Below are positions 19,014 to 27,530 of a DNA stretch of 64,000 bases, in pieces. A program made the position numbers and the translations under genes. This DNA is from Nostoc parmelioides FACHB-3921 (GTDB lineage: Bacteria > Cyanobacteriota > Cyanobacteriia > Cyanobacteriales > Nostocaceae). The stretch covers positions 124,001 to 188,000 of the forward strand of contig NZ_JACJQL010000001.1 of assembly GCF_014696625.1 (NCBI RefSeq), written 5' to 3'. Within the stretch, counting starts at the first letter, position 1, and every line of letters starts with the position of its first letter. The notes under the pieces are model-generated. The model was not told the DNA's origin. It made no database searches and saw only the letters and a program-made list of their open reading frames with translations.

Positions 19014-20438
19014 TTAAACGTCGTAATAGATAGAGAACTCATAAGGATGAGGACGCAATTGCATCTGTTTAACTTCGTTAGCGAGTTTGTAGTCAATCCA
19101 GTTTTGGATAAAGTCTTCGGTGAACACGCCTGTATCTGTTAAGAAAGCGTGGTCGTTTTCTAGTGCTTCCAATGCTAGCTCTAAAGAACCGGGTGTGGAA
19201 GGAACCTTTGCCAATTCTTCTGGAGAAAGTTCATAGATATTTTTATCTAATGGCTCACCAGGATGAATTTTGTTCTTGATACCATCGATACCAGCGCACA
19301 GCATGGCAGCAAATGCCAAATAAGGGTTAGAGGTAGCATCTGGACAACGGAACTCTAAACGCTTGGCTTTGGGGTTAGTGCCAGACAAAGGAATCCGGAT
19401 GGAAGCAGAACGGTTACCTTGGGAGTAAGCCAAGTTAACTGGCGCTTCATAACCGGGAACTAGGCGTTTGTAGGAGTTGGTGCTGGGGTTGGTGATTGCC
19501 AACAGTGCTGGGGCGTGCTTGAGAAGACCACCAATGTAGTACAGTCCCATTTCACTTAAACCAGCATACTGGTCACCTGCAAAGAGGGGTTTACCATCCT
19601 TCCAGATAGATTGGTGACAGTGCATACCAGAACCGTTATCGCCAAAAATTGGTTTTGGCATGAAGGTGACGGTTTTGCCATATTTTTTGGCAACGTTCTT
19701 GATGACATATTTGTAAATCATCAGCCAGTCAGCAGCTTCGATTAACTTACCGAAGCGGAAACCAAGTTCGCACTGACCACCAGTAGCAACTTCGTGGTGA
19801 TGTTTTTCGATGGGTACGCCTAATTTCGCCATCGTCAACAGCATTTCTGTGCGGATGTCTTGGAAAGAATCTGTGGGGGAAACAGGGAAATAACCCTCTT
19901 TAAAACGTGGTTTGTAAGCCAAGTTGGGTTTGTCTGCTGTACCTTCTTTACCAGAATTCCAAGCACCCTCTACAGAGTCGAGGAAGTAGTAACCTTCGTT
20001 AGCGGTTTGGGCAAAGCGGGCGCTATCGAAGATAAAAAATTCAGCTTCAGGGCCAAAAAATGCTGTATCACCAATGCCAGTGGCAACCAAATAATCAACT
20101 GCTTTTTGAGCAATAACCCGTGGACAACGGTTGTACCATTCTCCTGTACGTGGTTCTTTGATGCTACAAACAATACTTAGGGTTGGTACTTCCATGAATG
20201 GGTCGATCCAAGCAGTGTTAGGGTCGAGAACCATTGTCATGTCTGACTCGTTGATTGCTTTCCAACCCCGGATGCTGGAACCGTCAAAAGGTACGCCATC
20301 GGTGAAGGAGCTTTCATCGATTTGGTTTTGGTACAAGGTGAGGTGTTGCCAAGTACCTACGGTGTCGATGAACTTGAGGTCAATCAGCTCAATTTTTTCA
20401 TCTTGAATTCTCTTCAAGACTTCTTGTGAGGTTGTCAT
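19014..20438 (-). CDS. glnA: Glutamine synthetase type I
   Basis: It makes glutamine from glutamate, ammonia and ATP and is the entry point of the GS-GOGAT cycle in vegetative cells and heterocysts. The protein has 474 residues, the GSI length. Visible motifs are the beta-grasp DGSSIRGW, the metal-binding [11 protein letters not shown], the ATP site [34 protein letters not shown] and the C-terminal [10 protein letters not shown] around the tyrosine that is adenylylated in enterobacteria. In cyanobacteria activity is controlled instead by IF7/IF17, and gifA lies beside it. A perfect NtcA box lies 128-141 bp upstream of the ATG. Confidence 0.98.
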   Translation of the reverse strand: MTTSQEVLKRIQDEKIELIDLKFIDTVGTWQHLTLYQNQIDESSFTDGVPFDGSSIRGWKAINESDMTMVLDPNTAWIDPFMEVPTLSIVCSIKEPRTGEWYNRCPRVIAQKAVDYLVATGIGDTAFFGPEAEFFIFDSARFAQTANEGYYFLDSVEGAWNSGKEGTADKPNLAYKPRFKEGYFPVSPTDSFQDIRTEMLLTMAKLGVPIEKHHHEVATGGQCELGFRFGKLIEAADWLMIYKYVIKNVAKKYGKTVTFMPKPIFGDNGSGMHCHQSIWKDGKPLFAGDQYAGLSEMGLYYIGGLLKHAPALLAITNPSTNSYKRLVPGYEAPVNLAYSQGNRSASIRIPLSGTNPKAKRLEFRCPDATSNPYLAFAAMLCAGIDGIKNKIHPGEPLDKNIYELSPEELAKVPSTPGSLELALEALENDHAFLTDTGVFTEDFIQNWIDYKLANEVKQMQLRPHPYEFSIYYDV

Positions 20439-20537
20439 TGTTACTCCTTCTCTGCCAATTTCTTAAATTCAAACCAGAATCTGCCAAAGCATCTAAACCC
20501 TACTGAGCGGAACAAAGTTGATGACACACCTGAAATA

Positions 20538-20579
20538 TCCTAGATTCTAAACATTAGATGGTTTTGTAGTCTTTGTTAC
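20538..20579 (-). promoter_or_regulatory. NtcA-activated promoter of glnA
   Basis: On the minus strand GTA-ACAAAGAC-TAC (20579-20566) is a perfect NtcA site. A TAGGAT -10 box (20542-20537) follows after 23 bp, the spacing of class II NtcA-activated promoters (GTA-N8-TAC-N20-24-TAnnnT). The wider 359-bp gap between glnA and apcF (20439-20797) holds both divergent promoters. Confidence 0.82.
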
Positions 20580-20797
20580 AGAACGTCTGGATTACAGGTA
20601 ATATTAACCTTTCTTTCGACATCTGCACAAAAGGGAGAAAGTTAATCTCATAGGGGTCAACTTTGACATAAAATCCTTAAGTAACAGATAGATTGTTTTT
20701 GTGCCGAATCTATTTTTAATAGCACAAAAATTTACTGGTGCGTAGTGCAACCAAATTAATATCAAACCATAGATAGCAAAGATTGGGAGAAGAAGGA

Positions 20798-21307
20798 ATG
20801 CGCGATGCAGTAACAAGCTTAATTAAGAATTATGACGTAGCTGGTCGGTATTTTGACCGAAATGCGATCGATACCCTCAAAGATTATTTTGATAGTGGTA
20901 CGGCTCGTGTCCAAGCAGCCGCCGCGATTAACTCCAATGCAGCTGCACTGGTCAAGCAAGCAGGTTCTAAGTTGTTTGAAGAGTTGCCAGAGTTAATTCG
21001 CCCCGGTGGTAATGCCTACACAACTCGTCGTTTAGCGGCTTGTTTACGGGATATGGATTACTACTTGCGCTACGCTACTTATGCGCTGGTTGCTGGTAAT
21101 ACCAATGTTTTAGATGAACGGGTGCTGCAAGGCTTGCGGGAAACTTACAATTCTTTGGGTGTACCCATTGGCCCTACAGTTCGCGGTGTACAAATTCTCA
21201 AGGATTTGGTCAAGGAACAAGTTGCAGGTGTAGGTATTGCCAACACCGCTTTTGTTGAGGAGCCATTTGACCATATTACTCGTGAATTAAGCGAGCGGGA
21301 TGTTTAA
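20798..21307 (+). CDS. apcF: Allophycocyanin beta-18 subunit
   Basis: This is a phycobilisome core subunit that replaces one ApcB in a terminal-emitter trimer. The 169 residues start at the ATG at 20798 (AGAAGG at 20791-20796); the frame extends five codons upstream but these are not in the family. The globin-like fold and chromophore-binding Cys82 in RRLAACLRDMDYYLRYATYA are present. It is transcribed alone and divergently from glnA. A terminator is at 21409-21450. Confidence 0.97.
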   Translation: MRDAVTSLIKNYDVAGRYFDRNAIDTLKDYFDSGTARVQAAAAINSNAAALVKQAGSKLFEELPELIRPGGNAYTTRRLAACLRDMDYYLRYATYALVAGNTNVLDERVLQGLRETYNSLGVPIGPTVRGVQILKDLVKEQVAGVGIANTAFVEEPFDHITRELSERDV

Positions 21308-21620
21308 GAAGGCAGAGGGCAAAAGACAGGAGGTATGATTTACAATTTGTTTTTTGTCTAGTTTTCATTGTTGGGTTGATTTCCAATATCAAGAAACTGA
21401 TTCTAATTAACGCACTTTGGCTGTATTGACAAGGTGCGTTTACTTTTTTAAGTATTACGTAATATTTTTTTGAGTATGAAATTGTCAGCGAATCTGTAAA
21501 GGGTATGAGGGAGAGTTATCTGCCATAACTGGACTAATCTCCCCCACTTGTATAGGTTGTTTCTTTCCGCACCTGACTGTGAACTACGGGGAACACAAAA
21601 GAGTTATTTGGCTATGGTTA
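21308..21620. other. Intergenic region after apcF
   Basis: It holds the apcF terminator at 21409-21450 and otherwise nothing recognisable; it separates apcF from the convergent M61 peptidase gene. Confidence 0.6.
21409..21450 (+). terminator. Rho-independent terminator of apcF
   Basis: AACGCACTTTG pairs with CAAGGTGCGTT across a 10-nt loop, followed by TACTTTTTT about 100 bp after apcF. Confidence 0.78.
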
Positions 21621-23405
21621 TCAAATAACGGTAGAGATGGCAGCACCCAGCCACGCGGCAAAGTTTTCTTGCTGCGTCGTGTTAGGATTCTGTATCGCCA
21701 GTAGCTGATACTTAGTAGGACGTGGCGTCCCTAGCGTTACAGGATAAGTACGCAGCTCATCTTGGTGAAAAACTGTTACCTGGATAGTATCGTTGGCTTG
21801 ATAATCTTTAAGGCGATCGCTCAATTGATGGGCTGTGATCTTGATACCCGCAATAGCCAGCAACTCATCACCTGCGTCAATTCCTGCCATTTGTGCAGGC
21901 GAACCAACCTCAACAAATTTAATCATCTCCCGACCATTTTCCGTGTTTACTTTCACCCCTAAGTAAGGTTCTTCTTCTCTCTCTGCTAGCAAATGCAAGC
22001 CAAAAGGTTCTAAGTACTGATTGAAGGGCAATTCTTCCGTGCCATCAATATAGCGTGCGAAGAAATCCGTCAAATCGACTCCAGCCACTGATTCGATCAC
22101 CGCCTGTAATTGTTCTGGAGTGTAGCCGATTTCAGCTTGACCAAATTTTTGCCACATTTGACGCATCACATCATCAAGCGATCGCTGATTACGATACCGC
22201 GCTCTAATCAGCAAATCTAGTAGCAAAGATATCATTTCCCCCTTCAAATAATAGGAGACTTGCGAATTACCGGTATTTGTATCTGGGCGATAAAGTTTAA
22301 TCCAAGCATCGAAACTCGACTCAGAAAGTGTTTGTACTTTCCGCCCTGGTGTTGTAAGTAACCTACTGATCTCCTTACTCCAATAATTTAAATAAGTCTT
22401 GGCATCATAAATGCCTGCTCGTAAAGGAATTAGTAGATCGTAATAACTGGTAGTTCCCTCGCAGAACCACAAAGATGGTGTGTAATTTTCTTGGTCGTAG
22501 TTAAATACCTCTAAGGCTTGGGGACGAATTCGCTTAACATTCCATAGATGGAAGAACTCATGCGCTAGTAATTGAATGAAGCGTTCATACTTATCTTGGG
22601 AGCGAAAGCCAAAACGCTGATAAATCAAAGAACAGCTATTTTTATGCTCCAAACCACCGTAGGCTTGAGCAAATAAATGCAGCAAAAAGACGTATCGCTC
22701 ATAAGGCAATCCGCCAAACATCTGTGCTTCTACTTGGATAATTTTTTGGGTATCGCTAATTAGCTGCTGCACTTGACAATTTCCTTGTCCCCAGATTGCC
22801 AATTCATGAGGTTTTCCTAACACCTCAAACTGATATAACTGGTGTTCACCAATCTCAAAAGGACTATCTACAAGGGTATCAAAATCAGCAGCATAAAAAG
22901 TATTAGATTGCTCACCAATTGTAGGTAAAGGAGTAGTTACCCGCCATTGGGGATACGGTGGTATGACAGTCACACAAATTGGTAAGTTTTCCCATCCTGG
23001 TAGTCTAAAAAACAGTGCTGCCCCATTAAAATAACCGTGGGTAGCATCTAAATGATTTGTCCGCACTGATAGTTCGTTTGCAAAAATGCGGTAACGCACC
23101 GTTACTTCTGACACATCACCTTTATTGATTTGCCAGTGGTTTTTACTGATTTTCCGCCAAGGTAAAATCTTATCTCCTGCAAAAGCAGTAAAATCTTGTA
23201 AATTCTTGGCGTACTCTCGCACCAAATATGATCCTGGTGTCCACACCGGCATTCTTAAGTCAAGAATTGGTGATGAATAGTTTACGATTTGCAAACTCAC
23301 CTCAAATAGATGCGTCTCTGGTTGGGGCATTGCCACCAAATAATTAATCGTCGGCACGGTGTCCTGAACGCCAATATCGATACGAGGTGCTGTCGCTTCA
23401 GTCAT
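21621..23405 (-). CDS. M61 family metallopeptidase with PDZ domain
   Basis: This is a 594-residue relative of glycyl aminopeptidase. The zinc site HEFFHLWNVKRIRP is at 282-286, with the substrate N-terminus-binding GGLEHKNS at about 251 and the usual downstream Glu in FCEGTTSYY. A PDZ domain occupies about 480-560 (YLGVKVN...GSPAQMAGIDAGDELLAI). No signal peptide is apparent, so it is probably cytoplasmic. It is expected to remove N-terminal residues, often glycine, from peptides. Full length for the family and transcribed alone. Confidence 0.9.
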   Translation of the reverse strand: MTEATAPRIDIGVQDTVPTINYLVAMPQPETHLFEVSLQIVNYSSPILDLRMPVWTPGSYLVREYAKNLQDFTAFAGDKILPWRKISKNHWQINKGDVSEVTVRYRIFANELSVRTNHLDATHGYFNGAALFFRLPGWENLPICVTVIPPYPQWRVTTPLPTIGEQSNTFYAADFDTLVDSPFEIGEHQLYQFEVLGKPHELAIWGQGNCQVQQLISDTQKIIQVEAQMFGGLPYERYVFLLHLFAQAYGGLEHKNSCSLIYQRFGFRSQDKYERFIQLLAHEFFHLWNVKRIRPQALEVFNYDQENYTPSLWFCEGTTSYYDLLIPLRAGIYDAKTYLNYWSKEISRLLTTPGRKVQTLSESSFDAWIKLYRPDTNTGNSQVSYYLKGEMISLLLDLLIRARYRNQRSLDDVMRQMWQKFGQAEIGYTPEQLQAVIESVAGVDLTDFFARYIDGTEELPFNQYLEPFGLHLLAEREEEPYLGVKVNTENGREMIKFVEVGSPAQMAGIDAGDELLAIAGIKITAHQLSDRLKDYQANDTIQVTVFHQDELRTYPVTLGTPRPTKYQLLAIQNPNTTQQENFAAWLGAAISTVI

Positions 23406-23972
23406 CTGTAGTTAAGAGTGATAGTTCTGAGTCAAAAGTCAATCCATACATAGTTAATAGTTAATAGTTACTGGTCAATAGTCAATAGTTAAGCAATGCA
23501 GACTCAGCATTTAGAGGTGCATTAATGCTATGAGCTATGACACAGGCAACATTACTCAGTCTACTAAAAAAAAAGTCTCCAGAGCTTGCAATTGCTGGAC
23601 TTTACGCTTTTAGCGCAGACTTGCTATAGCATGAAAAATACATTTCTCAGAGGTTATTTATCAAATAAACATGACATTCAATTATGTTACGTTAAACTTC
23701 GTTAACGTATACTCAAAATTTAATATTTACATAATAATTCAGTAGGCAGAAGCCAGAATACTTTTCTCTAAGCTCCAATACTTAAAGCCGTTCCGCGCTT
23801 TAGTTATAACAGTAGATCAAAGGAACATAGTATCCATTAGATTAAATTTACAAGTATAAATACGCTTGTATTGTTTGTTTAATATGATTCTGTGAGGACA
23901 TTAGCCCTCAAATATCAGGCGTTTTAGTGCTGAATAAAAACTAAAACAACAGTTTAAACAACGATGCTTTTA
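23406..23972. other. Intergenic region with heptamer repeats and a hairpin
   Basis: TAGTTAATAGT/GTCAATAGT-type heptamers lie at 23451-23491. AAAGTCTCCAGAGC and GCTGGACTTT (about 23572-23602) form an imperfect hairpin. The rest is AT-rich with no gene. Confidence 0.6.
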
Positions 23973-24656
23973 TTAGACTTTCCCAGCTAAATTCAGCAAT
24001 TGTTTAAAATTGATCAAATAGATAATATTATTAGCACTGTCAATTTTTATCCACCCTTTATCGTGTAATTTATCCATAATTTTGCTAGTTTCTTCAACAC
24101 CGATTTCTGTAACCTCTGCTAAGTCCTTAAAAGGGATATTAAAAATTTCCCTACCTTGTGGTGATTCTTGACCGTAGCTCTCACCTAAACTAACTAAGGT
24201 ATGGGCTAATTTCACAGCAGGTGGTGAAGAACGGATTTGTAACCGTTGGTTAATTTGTCGTAATCGTCGCACCATTAATTGCAGCATTCTATGATGCAAT
24301 TGCGGGTCTTTAAATAAAATTTGAATAAAACGTTCCCTAGAAATACTGAGTAACTTGACTGGTGAAAGAGCAATTACATCTGTTGAGCGGGGAGATTCAT
24401 CTAAAATCGCCATTTCTCCAAAAAAATCACCCCTTCCTAAAATTGCTAAAGCTACAGAATCATCCCCGCAGGTACGCCGGACTTTTACCCATCCAGATAC
24501 AACGAAATAAACGGCATTACCCCAAGCATCTTCCATTAAAACCGCTCTACCAGTGGGATATTCATGATCAATTGCAATATTGAGTAGCCATTCTAAGGTT
24601 TGTGGATTGGCTGTACTCAATAAGGGAAAAATATCACTAAAAACCTCAGTTTGCAT
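23973..24656 (-). CDS. Crp/Fnr family transcriptional regulator
   Basis: This is a 227-residue protein with an N-terminal cyclic-nucleotide-type beta barrel (about 20-120; LGRGDFFGEMAILDESPRSTDVIALSPVKLL), a long dimer helix and a C-terminal HTH (about 150-215; FKDLAEVTEIGVEETSKIMDKL). The barrel contains GEMAILDESPRSTDV, close to the cAMP-binding GE...R.A signature, so it may bind a cyclic nucleotide. It is not NtcA, whose binding helix differs. Target genes are unknown. Transcribed alone, with AT-rich flanks. Confidence 0.88.
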   Translation of the reverse strand: MQTEVFSDIFPLLSTANPQTLEWLLNIAIDHEYPTGRAVLMEDAWGNAVYFVVSGWVKVRRTCGDDSVALAILGRGDFFGEMAILDESPRSTDVIALSPVKLLSISRERFIQILFKDPQLHHRMLQLMVRRLRQINQRLQIRSSPPAVKLAHTLVSLGESYGQESPQGREIFNIPFKDLAEVTEIGVEETSKIMDKLHDKGWIKIDSANNIIYLINFKQLLNLAGKV

Positions 24657-25118
24657 GAAATATCTACTAAAAATGAATTTGTTATTTGAGAATTAAGACA
24701 TCTACTATAAGTTTTAAAGTCAAAATATAGCCATAGATGAAAAAAAAGTTAGTGGGACTTGAAAAGTCATTTCTCGCAACATAGAATCTATATTAAACAA
24801 GCCGCCATAGTAATTTTGTTTTGGACACAAGTAATAATAACTAATGGATTTCCGCCATGAATTTATGAATTTAAGCGTTCATAACGTTCCTTAAGAGACA
24901 CTGCTCGTCGGCGGAGCGTCTCATAAGAAAGTCTGAAGGGTAATTGTTATTTACCATTCCTGATGACCAACCCCATAAACATCATCACTGCTTAATGAGA
25001 CAATTGTTAACCAGCAGCTCTGTAAAAAATAGTCTGATTGGTCATTACAACATAACAATTATGGTAAAGATCGAAATCAGAGGTTTTACTGACAGCACGA
25101 TGATTCTCTGTCTGATAG
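24657..25118. other. Intergenic region with an imperfect palindrome
   Basis: GAGACACTGCTCG...CGGAGCGTCTC at 24895-24922 is a GC-rich imperfect palindrome resembling dispersed Nostoc repeats. No gene is seen in the 462 bp. Confidence 0.5.
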
Positions 25119-26312
25119 TCATTGATTATTTGCCGTCAGTATTTTAACTTTTTGGTCTAAGCTTTCAATTATTCGAGTGAGGGTAGATAAAGCCTCTGAT
25201 TGCTCGGCTTTAAGGTGAGGATTCAGCAGTAATCGCTGATGTAATTCATGTAACTTATAGTTGAGTTGTTGAGAAATTCCTATTGCATCTCGACTCAGAC
25301 GATCTAATTGCTGCTGCTGATAAAATTTTAGAGCTGCCCCCCTTAGTACTTGTAGTGTGGCCTCTTCGCCATTTATTCCTGGCATTACACGTATGCGTAA
25401 TAATAAACTATTGTTTTGGTATTGGCATTCCTTCTCTATCTGTTGTGGTTCTGCGAGTCTGCTAATAGGAAAACCTGCAAAACGCTTTAATTCATTAAGT
25501 ACGCCTTGAAAAACAGAGAGAGGTAAGTTTTCCAATACAGACTGTAAGACTCCATTGTCACTCCAAATAATTCTTCCTTTATATGGTTGTCTTTCCAGAT
25601 ATAAGCGACCAATCCCCCCACCTAAAACTCGTCCCAGTAATTCCTCTAATAGCTTTCTAGAGGGTAAATTGAGCAACGATTCAATAGGGCTGAATAGTTC
25701 TGGAGCTTGCACTTGTAAAACAGTGACATCACTTAGCAGAGGCATTGGCGATTCTTGTTGAACACTGATTTGTGGAGAATAATTGGTAGTTCGAGAATCC
25801 TTCTCTGAGTCGGCAGGCACAGAAACCTCTATTAATGACTCAAAAGATTGATGTAAGGGCTGTACTTCTGGTGAGGGGATTGTGGCGTTAGGTAGATTAA
25901 GTGTGGTGTCCACACTCTCGGCTGAAATCTCATCAGCTTCTGGTTTTTTTGCTGGCTTTACCTCTGGAGTGGATGTATTTTTATAGTTGAGGTAAGCGGA
26001 AAGTATTGCGCGATGAATGTCAGCAGCGATTTCTTGAGTTTCTATTGTGCTGTTAATATATGACACAATGCGATTTACGTAATCGAAAGCGGCGCTATCT
26101 CCTAGATTCACCATACCTAGTAATAAGCGATCGCTTTGGCACCTTAAAGGCAAAATCTGGTGGTAGAGGCAAACCTCAAAGGGCAAGATGCTATCAATTA
26201 GCTGGAATATTTGCTCTCGTTCGGACTCCTGCTCCCAATTGGTTGGATTTGTGTTGAGCAATTGTTGTCCATTGGCTCCGGTGTCAGCTGGTTTGCCCTG
26301 TGAAGACCACAT
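25119..26312 (-). CDS. PilB/GspE-like protein lacking the ATPase domain
   Basis: This is a 397-residue protein with two blocks. Residues about 35-115 resemble the N-terminal MshEN/GspE-N domain of type IV pilus and type II secretion ATPases (ILPFEVCLYHQILPL, then DYVNRIVSYINSTI). After a Pro/Glu/Ser linker, residues about 205-345 resemble the PAS-like domain preceding the ATPase core in PilB: GRLYLERQPYKGRIIWSDNGVLQ and LRIRVMPGINGEEATLQVLRG. There is no Walker A or B; the chain ends in a coiled coil. It could be a regulatory partner of pilus motors. The resemblance is by eye; the function is unproven. Confidence 0.65.
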   Translation of the reverse strand: MWSSQGKPADTGANGQQLLNTNPTNWEQESEREQIFQLIDSILPFEVCLYHQILPLRCQSDRLLLGMVNLGDSAAFDYVNRIVSYINSTIETQEIAADIHRAILSAYLNYKNTSTPEVKPAKKPEADEISAESVDTTLNLPNATIPSPEVQPLHQSFESLIEVSVPADSEKDSRTTNYSPQISVQQESPMPLLSDVTVLQVQAPELFSPIESLLNLPSRKLLEELLGRVLGGGIGRLYLERQPYKGRIIWSDNGVLQSVLENLPLSVFQGVLNELKRFAGFPISRLAEPQQIEKECQYQNNSLLLRIRVMPGINGEEATLQVLRGAALKFYQQQQLDRLSRDAIGISQQLNYKLHELHQRLLLNPHLKAEQSEALSTLTRIIESLDQKVKILTANNQ

Positions 26313-26498
26313 AGGTTTGCTTGCTTAGTGTTTCTTTATATTCTATTTTGCTCTTCGGCACTTGGCAGTAAATAAATATACTGAGTTCAGTGAATTACAG
26401 TCACATTCACTGTTCAAAAAGTGTGGCGTAGTAAGTCTTGAGTACAAACCCTCAAGTGTATTGAATTTTTGCCAGTATCAAATAGAAATGGCTACTTA

Positions 26499-26603
26499 TA
26501 TAGCTGTTGACGGTTGACTGTTATCTGTTGACAGACTTGAAAGCCTTTTATTGTCAGGATTTTATCTTAGCTTGATGTCCTAATCTATCTGGCTACGGCT
26601 ATA
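26499..26603 (+). repeat. Dispersed repeat, family A, copy 3
   Basis: The ends are TATAGC and GCTATA. It has the conserved blocks TTGACAGACTTGAAAGCCTT, TTTTATCTTAGCTTGATG and TCCTAATCTATCTGGCTACG. Near its left end it carries about 20 bp of additional GTTGACGGTTGACTG-like sequence, a heptamer expansion, so it is longer than copy 1. Confidence 0.9.
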
Positions 26604-26900
26604 TATTATCTGGTGGATTTTTAGCCAGTTGTAGTGAAGCGGAGATTTAGTGCTGAGATTTTACTTTCTATCTATGTAGCGTTAATCTACAGCACCTCAT
26701 CAACAACTGGCGATAGGGTGGGCATCCTAAGGGTTATTTTAGGTAACATTTATCCCTTAGTTGAAGTTCTACTATCCCGTGACCCTCTTGTGATCTTATT
26801 TAAACCGTTACAACACAATCTTAGTTGCCAAAATGCCACAAAAATTTTTGGCGAGTTTTGAGTAAAAAATACTCGTAAGCAAGGGCATTGAGGCTAAGTA

Positions 26901-26975
26901 GGTGCTTTGTCATCTTCAGACCATGTGGGTTGATGATTCACCCACATAGGTCTTTGAGGCAGAAGATGTAGCACC
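26901..26975. repeat. 75-bp long hairpin
   Basis: Paired blocks from outside in are GGTGC/GCACC, CATCTTC/GAAGATG, AGACC/AGGTCT and ATGTGGGT/ACCCACAT, around a 9-nt loop (TGATGATTC). It lies 88 bp beyond the rpmB stop codon. It could be a small structured RNA, a processing site or an isolated mobile palindrome; no T tract follows on either strand. Confidence 0.75.
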
Positions 26976-27062
26976 AAGGGCAATTTTAATTAGGTATTTT
27001 CTGAAGATACGGAAATTAACCAGAAAATAAAATTAGCGGATTCGCAACCTATTATGAAAAGT

Positions 27063-27299
27063 TTAGTAATGGTTGAGGTTAATCCCAGCTTCTTTTGCCA
27101 TTGCTTCTAAACCTTTGACTTCTAAGGTCTTAATGGCTTTGGTGGATAGCTTTAGTTTTACCCAACGGTTACCGCTTGGCCACCAAACGCGCTTGCTTTG
27201 CAGGTTTGCTTGTTGTAAGCGTTTGGTGCGACGGTGGGAGTGGGAAACAGCAAAAGCGTTATTTGCCTTTTTACCGGTTAGATCACATCGACGAGACAT
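27063..27299 (-). CDS. rpmB: 50S ribosomal protein L28
   Basis: This is a 78-residue large-subunit protein, the normal length. It begins [30 protein letters not shown], as in bacterial L28, and ends with the conserved lysine/valine-rich tail ([18 protein letters not shown]). Transcribed alone. The first cysteine (Cys5) is present without a full zinc ribbon. Confidence 0.97.
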   Translation of the reverse strand: MSRRCDLTGKKANNAFAVSHSHRRTKRLQQANLQSKRVWWPSGNRWVKLKLSTKAIKTLEVKGLEAMAKEAGINLNHY

Positions 27300-27462
27300 T
27301 ATGTTGTATCTCCAGATTACTATTTAAGTACAGCCTTTCTATTTTAGAAGCTCTAGGACGAATATTGGGGTTACATTGATTTAAAATTCTAAATTCGTCT
27401 TGGAAAATAAATTTGTGTAGAGTGTTTTATGATGCTTTCTTCCACGCCATTATAGACATTAA

Positions 27463-27491
27463 GTGCGTTAGGACTAACGTCCATAACGCAC
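27463..27491. repeat. Perfect two-step hairpin between rpmB and htpG
   Basis: GTGCGTTA-GGAC-TAAC-GTCC-A-TAACGCAC gives 8 bp plus 4 bp of perfect pairing. It lies just after the htpG stop (minus strand) but no T run follows, so it is more like a dispersed palindrome than a terminator. Confidence 0.7.
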
Positions 27492-27530
27492 GCTACAAAA
27501 GCCTTGAAGTACTTGTTACAAGATGGGTTG

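Larger units (their letters stand above)
26313..27062. other. 750-bp intergenic region with repeat copy and large hairpin
   Basis: The region holds family A copy 3 (26499-26603) and a long hairpin (26901-26975). A 75-codon frame at 26634-26861 lacks a recognisable family or good ribosome binding site. A partial family B core (GATAGGGTGGGCATCC, about 26714-26729) is also present. Confidence 0.6.

Noticed and set aside
26634..26861. 75-codon frame after repeat copy 3
   Set aside because: Part of it derives from dispersed repeat DNA and it shows no family features.
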